A model generated the notes under the pieces. The model searched no databases. It was given only the letters and a program-made list of their open reading frames with translations, and was not told the DNA's origin. A DNA stretch of 64,000 bases from Cycas panzhihuaensis (taxonomy: Eukaryota > Cycadophyta): positions 41,237,741 through 41,301,740 of the forward strand of contig CM041465.1 of the NCBI GenBank assembly GCA_023213395.1, written 5' to 3'. Shown in pieces: positions 56,872 through 64,000 of the stretch (position 1 is its first letter; every line of letters begins with the position of its first letter). Both the position numbers and the translations under genes were made by a program.

Positions 56872-58780
56872 TTGTGCCTACCTATGATTTGTAGTTCTGA
56901 TTCAAATTATGTAGGGTATTTCAGGACCTTCAGACACAGTTACTTAGACCCACCTTAATCGAGATTGAGATTGAAATCCACTTAACAAGATTCCTATTCC
57001 ATGTGGATCTTTAAGGGGTTTTGTGATCTTGGCTTTGTGTCACTCCTAAATACTAATAGTTTCTATCATTCTAGTCAGATAAGTATGTACACCTAATCAT
57101 ATCTTACAATTTGTTAATCTCTATCATTTCCCAACTATTTAATTGCTACATCCCAATATATCATTGTATATCTCTATGGAATTAATCATCCATACCAAGG
57201 GGGGTAGCTATGGGAATTTGGGGCCTTTCACTAGGGCCTGGGTCATTTAAAATCACCTTAGGCATGACTTTGTTTGATCTAGGATCTGCCTACTTGAGGC
57301 CACCAATAATGAAGCTGAGTATACTACCATCATAGAAGCTCTTATAGATGCACCCTACTTCTACCACTGCCCTATCATTTTACATTGTAACTCCCAAAGA
57401 GTTATGTCCTAGCTCACACAAGTTTATAGTACCCTTTGCAACAATTATCTCTTTTTATATAATAGTTATTAACAAAAACCCAAAATTAATAGAAAACCCT
57501 TTCAAAATCCAAAAAAAAAAATTCCTTCCAAAACATAATCACTAATGAGGTAAAACTTTAGTGACCCCCCTAGGCTTATTGAGTCCTTCTCCCCTTGGAT
57601 ATTGGAGGTATTGCTTCACATATTCAAGAGGTTTTGAGATTTTAAACCCCCATTTAGGGCCACTTTGCCTAATTTATCTTACCTTGGAGGAAATCCCTCA
57701 TCGTTTGATGCCTTTCACTCTTACACACTAAGGTTTCATAGCCATTGGCCTTAGAGATTGATATAATCAGTAATCCATCACCTCTATTAGCTTTTATATC
57801 CTTGTCTTAAGTTCTTTATAGGGCTAAACCAAGGATAATCCACCTCTAATTTGTTGTTAATGAGGTACTACTATGGAAGCCACTACCCCATGTGATTCAT
57901 GTGTATTTGATTTGTATTATTACTTTGGCATATTATGTTACTTATATTGGTAGCATTCATCATCTTCCAACCTTAAATTCGAAGAGATTCTGCTACCAAG
58001 GGGCTAATGTTTCTTGGCTTCAAGGAATGGGATTTAGATGATTGATAGAGCAAGGTGAGTGTAAGTATATTTCTATCCCTTTTATTCTTTATATTTGAGA
58101 TGTTGAGATGGATATATACTTGTACATACACTTATTAGTTTGTTTATATCCCACCTTACATGCGAATGATGATCAGGATATAAATCCATAGCTCTGGCAT
58201 CCACCCGTTGGTCTCTTTGGGTTAGAAAATGAGCCTCCTTTTTATCCTATAGCTCATTTCCCTCTCATTGTTGCTTGGTTTTTTTCTTTTTGGCCCTAAT
58301 TTCACCTTCCTATCATTTGTTTTATTTGATAGAAGATTTAAGAATTTGTTGCTTGTCAGTTTGTTTGATTTTATGAAGGTTTTATTGGTCAAAACAAAAC
58401 TTATTTCTACATTATAATATTTTTTATATACATTTTGTAGTGCCATAGATTTATTTATAATATTGTAGATATATTCATGGTACCATAAATGTATCTATGG
58501 TACAATTATCACTAACCCAGATTCAAGTTGAATGGTGATAATTAGCTCTTAATTACTTGTTTGTTAGACCTGACATATCGTATCCACCCCAGGTTATGTT
58601 GTATCTCCCTTAAGAGACTAAACAATCCTCAATTAACTCAATTTTTACTTATTTTTATGCTTGTTTTACTTATTGTTATGTTTAGTCCCTTAAACCATAA
58701 GCAAGTCTCATGGTTTTGGAGGTGGTGGATTTTCCCACTTTGTGGATTAAAAACCACCACCCCCTTACCTTGTTCTTCTT

Positions 58781-58787
58781 CATAAAT
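58781..58787 (+). promoter_or_regulatory. TATA-like box, unit 4 (CATAAAT)
   Basis: Same place as the TATAAAT of units 2 and 3, with the first base changed. Confidence 0.4.
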
Positions 58788-59510
58788 CACCCTATTTTTG
58801 AAAGGGAAGTAGGAGATTTTGGAGACTTAGAGATTTATGTCATCATCCTACTAGATTTTTGTCAAATACATGGAATTTGGGAGCAACAATCAAGTTACAC
58901 TTGGAGAGAGAATAAGGAAACCTTAACAAACTACTGAGGAGCTTTAAGGAAGTAGGTTGTAGTAGCCATTGGTCTCATTCCTTCTAAGGTATAGGTCCAC
59001 CCCTCCTCTCTCTATTTAGGTGTGATTTTCCTCTCTTCCTTTTCATCTTTTTTCATGCTACATATATGATTGTTGGTAATTGTGTGCTTATTATTTCTTT
59101 AGAGTCCATTTTCTTCTAATTCATCAAGTGTGTTCCCCTTCTTTCCTTGTCTCTTGTAGTTGATTAACTACTTCTAACAAGCTGTAAGATTCTTGGAAGG
59201 TTTCCTAAGTACATCTTAGGGAACCATTTGAATTTTTGGGATGATTGCCATCCTAAGGCACCCCTCTTACCATCATATTGCATTTGATTCTATTTATAGG
59301 TTTGAAATATTCTATTAGTAAAGCTTTTAGATCCTATTTCATGAGTTGGATGTAAGATTAAAACATTGGTAATCATTTCATAGCTATCCTTCTTTTATTA
59401 GTGACTAACTTTATGCAAGAGAAAGAGATATAAATTTCAAGGCCATTGATCAAGTGTACTCTCTTGAAAGGAGTTGCAATCATACCCAACATTGACTACG
59501 TCTCAAGAAG

Positions 59511-59582
59511 GTAAGCCAAAAATCCATTTGGCTATAATATCCTTTATATTTCATGATTTATTACTCTCTTTTTCTATTATAG
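59511..59582 (+). other. Intron-like segment, unit 4 (72 nt)
   Basis: CAAGAAG|GTAAGCC at the left and TTTTTCTATTATAG|GAAAC at the right, 72 nt, the same length as in unit 2. Unit 3 keeps the donor (40724) but has ATTG at the acceptor; unit 1 keeps the acceptor (1118) but not the donor. Confidence 0.5.
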
Positions 59583-59767
59583 GAAACATTCAACAAGTGG
59601 AAACGCTACCAAATTTACCTCATGGGTGGGTAAGTATTAGCCCACTTTCCTTGCACTTCATGTGCAGCATTATAGACTCATAAGAATAAGGATATTCATC
59701 TTCAACCACCTTGAGTCTAAGCACTTACTTTTATTCTATTCTCCTTTTGCTCCATTTCCTTTTTCTA

Positions 59768-60011
59768 TTAAAAAAAAGAGAAAAAGAAGTAGAAAAATAA
59801 ATATAAACAAAAGACAAAAAAGAAAAAAGAAAAGCCTATGTAGTTTCATCTCCCATTTCCTTAAGGGAAAAAAAAAAAAAAAAAAGAAAGGAAATATAAA
59901 GAGAGAGATAGGGAATAGGAAAGTGAAAAAGAAATTTTCTTTAGTATACTAGTTTCCCTTCATTTTTTCTTCCCCTTTATCCTCTATTTTTTCTTAAAAA
60001 AAAAGAAAAAA
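59768..60011 (+). repeat. Purine then pyrimidine tract, unit 4
   Basis: AAAAAAAGAGAAAAAGAAG and GAAAAAAAAAAAAAAAAAG runs followed by CTTCATTTTTTCTTCCCC. The open frame 59662-59952 over it is low complexity. Confidence 0.8.
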
Positions 60012-60511
60012 GGTATTTGATTACTTTTCATTGCATTTACATCTACTTGCATTTTTGCACTGCTTTTAGAATAAGGGTTGGAAATATTAGAGTACATCCT
60101 ATGAAAAACTAACCTGATACATGAGGACAGATTGTATTCACACAAGTCCCAAAACCATAAGGGAGAAATAGAAACTGATTAGGGCAAAACTAGAGCTTCA
60201 CATTGAAAGATAAAGAGCATATAGATGCGTTAGAAACATATAGTGTGTTTCTTTGGTTAATGTGTTTCCTTTGCATACAAACCTTGCAAGGAGATATTCC
60301 CCATTACATGCCCATGCATGCCTATTTATATGCCCTTGTTTTAGCCCTATAGGGAAAGAACCCAATAACCTCCTTTGTATATGTGCTAATGAAGTGCACT
60401 AATGCCCTTTAAGGAGTTCCTTGAGATTTGTTGTATGCATGTAAACTCACACCCTAGGTTCATTGCCACTCCATCATAACTATCTGAGGTTACCCCTTTA
60501 GGTTCTTTTCA

Positions 60512-61128
60512 CTTTCTAGTCCTATAATACTTGTAATAATTGTAAAGCACTCCTACCTATAAGAGCAAAGAACTAGCAAGCACTAAAAATCAATATACTA
60601 TAAAAATATATTACTTAGAAAAGTTATAAAGTAATCAACTAAAGTATACAAGATGAACTTAGTGAGTGGAAGAGATATCAGCCTAAAAAATGGCCTTAAG
60701 ATCTCCCAAGTATCATGAGTACCTAAGTAGTACTTAGATGTTAATTCCCCCTACAAAGTATTTTTAACCTATACTAAAATGACAAGGAGTAACAAGGCAA
60801 AACAAGTAAGGAAATAAGAAAGGCTAAGCAATATTTAGCCTATCCAAAAGAAGAAAGAAACACAAATATAATGAAGGATCAACTTCCTAATGAGGTTATG
60901 AAAGGATTATCTCATCCTACTAAGTGAAGATAGTAATGATAACTGAACTCTCTCTAATATGAAGGTACTCTAACACTATTAAATAGTTAATCTCTAAGCA
61001 ACCATATAGGTGAAAGAGTGGTACATAAAGAGGTAACCAATTTCTCTTGGAAATTAAATAGCATCACAACAACACCATCATACAACAACTTGACCTCCCA
61101 TTTTCCAATGGAAAATTGAAGGGATAAA
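60512..61128. other. Non-array sequence, no feature recognised
   Basis: Unlike any other part of the window. AT-rich, with no ORF or repeat I can support. The open frame on the minus strand at 60987-61307 lies mostly over the putative LTR and is not similar to anything I know. Confidence 0.5.
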
Positions 61129-61444
61129 TGTTTGGTGTAATACCTAATTATATAATTATCTCTACCTACACTCTCTCCACATTTATTTGTATTATTATAT
61201 TTAAGGTTGTGAGCTATATAGAGATGTATGCTATCTCTAAGATTGACCAATAAGGGTTCTCTCATTAATGGTAAGCTTGTACTATAAGTATGTACATAAT
61301 TCTCCATTCTAATTGAGTTTTGGTCATTCTTCCATCTTTTGTGTTAACTTGTACATACTTAATCTTCCTTGTGCTTTATTACTATATCATTCACTCACCA
61401 TCATATTTCATTTCTTGTATGTATAGCATATTATTTTTCTAACA
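61129..61444 (+). repeat. Candidate 5' LTR of an element running off the window
   Basis: Begins TGTTTGGTGTAATACC and ends TTTTTCTAACA; TGTTTG/CTAACA form a near inverted repeat. A TATA-like CTATATAGAG is at about 61214. It is followed directly by a perfect primer site. The partner LTR would lie beyond 64000, so the left edge is a guess. Confidence 0.55.
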
Positions 61445-61456
61445 TGGTATCAGAGC
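61445..61456 (+). other. Primer-binding site (TGGTATCAGAGC)
   Basis: Perfect match to the Met-tRNA site, followed by CCAAGG. Its presence just after CTAACA is the main reason for the LTR call. Confidence 0.8.
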
Positions 61457-64000
61457 CCAAGGTTTGAATCCTTGAGGGCAATATTTTAGAGCTTAATCAA
61501 GCTATTTAAAGAACAAAATTTTTGTACCTGATTAAGTGACCTAGTCTTATCTATTTGAAGGATTATTTTAAGATTCTTAAAGTTATTTGCTATTTTATTT
61601 TATGCATATTTTAAGGGACTATGTTTCATTAAAACTTAGCTTTTTGATTTGTATTTGATTTATATTGGTAAGTTATGACATATTTATGTATGGTTTCATG
61701 AAAAATAATCGATGGATTTTACTTGATCATAGTTTAGGCCATGTTTTATTGAAGTAATATATGAATTGGATTTAATGGAGTGTAATGAATAATGATCTGA
61801 CTTGTATTTTTACTACTATCTATCGATGACTTAAACTATGGCATTAAAGTTTTCTTTCATGATCAATTTGATCTTTCTTCCTTCAAAATTTATTATTTTT
61901 GCATCATTTTCAAGATTTCACCTAATTTTGTTGTTTGATTATCTTTTTGAGCTTATACTTAATGTTTTTCACCTTATTCTAGGTTTATCTGCTTATTGAT
62001 AGAGCCATTTTTATGATGTAATCTTTATTTAATATCAAAATTTCATGTTTTTTTAATTAAAATTTAGCTCCACTATTATCGCATTTTTGGCGCTACCAAA
62101 AATATGACTTACTGTGTTTTCATAGTAAAATCGCATTTTTGTAGGTGAAAAATATGACTGGCTATATTTTTTACTGTCATACAAGTAAAACTTAGGTAAT
62201 GCACCAAAATTTTGCATGCCACCACCCAAATTCAATGGAATTTAATTCCCTTTATGCCTAGAATTGCTCTTGAGTCTTGTGTGGTTCATTGTTAATGAGT
62301 TATTAGTGATTTTACTCTATTTTTATCATATTTTTTTAGGAGTTTCTTGGAGATGTTTGAAGACTGCTGCTATGAGACTGAAAACTAGATTTTTTGAAGA
62401 CTTTTGGGGGAAATCTTGAAGAAGTATTGACATTATTTTATTGATATTCAACTATTGATGGCTTGAGCTTCAATCATTTGGGTTCTTATCAAGTTTTATA
62501 CATCAAACTTCTGCTAATTTGGTAAAGTCTTTCATATTGATTTTCTAGTTTATTTCACAATACTTTGAATGGGATCTTAGCTTAGAAATTCTTCTCTTCT
62601 TTGGCTGATTATTATTTTGATCTTGTATTTATTTTGGATTCTAAAATATACACTAAAAGGCTAGTCCTTCATGGGGTTCCTTAAGGGTAGAATAGGGTGG
62701 AGCATGATCATTTCTCCACCATTCATCTAGCTTTCCCTTCCTACTCTTTTACAATAGTTTATATTTCAGTTGGTTTTCCACTTTCTTTTAGCATTATTGG
62801 GCTCTAGTTTAACCTATTTTGGTTATTGTTTTCATTCTTTGATTTACTTTAAAGGAAAGTTTTAGAAAAAAATTGGTCAACTAAAAAGAAAACTATTATT
62901 CTAAGACATTCATTACAATAGGAGAGAAATTATTTTCTCATCACTTTGTAGTTCCATTGGTTTCTCACTTTTAAGTTGGTTTCTTCATCTTTTAAAAAGA
63001 AAGTTAAGAATATTGCATTGTAAAAAATTCTCTAATTTTTCAGTTTTGTAATGGGTTCAAGGATCTTTTTGGAGCTCTTACTACTCTAATTATGATAGAA
63101 CCATTGAAATTAGTTTTTCATATGAATGTTATTATTTAGATTTGTGATTTACTTATCATTTCATAGGTCTAAAAATTATCAAAAAATAGCAGTCGTTTCT
63201 TTCAAGAATATGTTTTCTTTATTCATTGTTCATCACCTTTTTCTAGAATTAGTTACATGCAAAGATGGATAAAGTATGTTGGCTACTCTTTTCTGCATGT
63301 TAATTAATCTCTTGAAAAAGGTTATATAAAGATCATATAGTTGTTTCAACTTTGGATGATGTCATTCTTTTTGAAATGAAGTGTGCATATTGCATGTAGG
63401 AAGGCTTTTCCATAATTCCATGTGCATTTTTTATTTTAAAAATAAAAAAAAGATATTAAAACTTGCATGCATTATTTTTCTAGTTAGTTTGTTTTGGATT
63501 GTTAAAAAAAAAAAGGAAAGAAAAGGAAACAAGTAGCTTTGATCTTTTAGTCTCATCAATTACCTAGATTTGTCTTGCTTTATTGATTATGTTCCTTTGT
63601 TGATATTATATCAAGACCCAAAAAGAAACAAGAACAAAATCCAAGGTAAGACAAAGTGACCATAGATACCATTAAAGACACTATAAAAACACAAAAAATA
63701 TATATAAAATAAAAGGACAAAAAAAAGGAGGAAGAAAAATAGAGAATAAAAACAAGATAAAACACCTTTTCCATTCACTTATCCTCTCTCACATCTAAGT
63801 AGAACCCAAAAGGTTTAAAGGATTACATGAGAGGAGTTCCTAAGAAGGACATTGAGGATGCTATTAGTGTGGCTTTGAACTTAGAACTCCTTTGTCAAGT
63901 CATGTAGGTTAGTGGATCCTATCATCCCCATTTTATATCCATACCATTCATCATATCTATTCACACTTTGCTAGACAACACTACTAGGTGAAGACTCCTT
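61457..64000 (+). other. Leader of the right-edge element, no gene seen
   Basis: 2.5 kb, AT-rich, with no gag recognised. Within it 62078-62129 and 62130-62181 share ATCGCATTTTTG and AAAAATATGACT in a diverged duplication of about 52 bp. An A/G-rich tract lies at 63600-63760. A short readable stretch near 63820-63905 (GVPKKDIEDAISVALNLELL) is unassigned. Confidence 0.5.

Larger units (their letters stand above)
58309..60511 (+). repeat. Array unit 4 (partial), R body only
   Basis: Starts with CATTTGTTTTATTTGATAG and carries the whole R body to GGTTACCCCTTTAGGT and TTTTCA at 60511, where similarity to the other units ends (they continue TTTCACTAGCAACC). Ending in CA at a place shared by all units suggests this is the right end of an LTR and of the array. 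Confidence 0.8.

Overview
The window looks like gene-poor, repeat-dense plant nuclear DNA. The evidence is the set of plant-type LTR retrotransposons (Ty1/copia with gag-protease-integrase-RT-RNase H order, Ty3/gypsy with integrase after RNase H, one with a C-terminal chromodomain), initiator-Met-tRNA primer-binding sites (TGGTATCAGAGC) behind several LTRs, AT-rich composition and strong C-to-T/G-to-A decay. No host gene, rRNA, tRNA or CRISPR array was recognised. The species cannot be named from the sequence. Nearly every coding region is a pseudogene broken by stops and frameshifts.

The backbone is a head-to-tail array of a large repeat unit, about 8.5 kb once later insertions are subtracted. 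Unit 1 occupies 1-1242, 7320-8501 and 13869-16567. Unit 2 occupies 24185-27284, 27890-32578 and 38897-39533. Unit 3 occupies 39534-41620, 49225-52778 and 55345-58308. Unit 4 is partial, 58309-60511. Each unit has an LTR-like 'R body' (TATA-like box, long leader, conserved 72-nt intron-like segment, purine and pyrimidine tracts) followed by a degraded gypsy-type gag and an aspartic protease. I see no RT, RNase H or integrase in any unit. The simplest reading is an LTR-internal-LTR-internal concatemer of a non-autonomous gag-pro element with very long LTRs. The exact LTR start is not resolved.

Later elements are nested in this array: a chromodomain gypsy (1243-7319); a second gypsy with ~1-kb LTRs that lost RNase H and the integrase core (8502-13868); a copia (16568-24184); a solo LTR (27285-27889); a second copia (32579-38895); a minus-strand copia with a perfect CCCAA target duplication (41621-49224); and a 2.6-kb non-autonomous LTR element (52779-55344). 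Because the units share sequence, the empty target site of most insertions can be read in another unit of the same window.

Simple-sequence DNA sits inside the array: a ~800-bp TA-rich microsatellite (55889-56683) abutting a 188-bp near-perfect palindrome (56684-56871), and smaller arrays at 30836-30942 and 32225-32390. To the right of the array, 60512-64000 holds a candidate copia-type 5' LTR (61129-61444) with a perfect primer-binding site, followed by ~2.5 kb of apparently non-coding leader running off the window.
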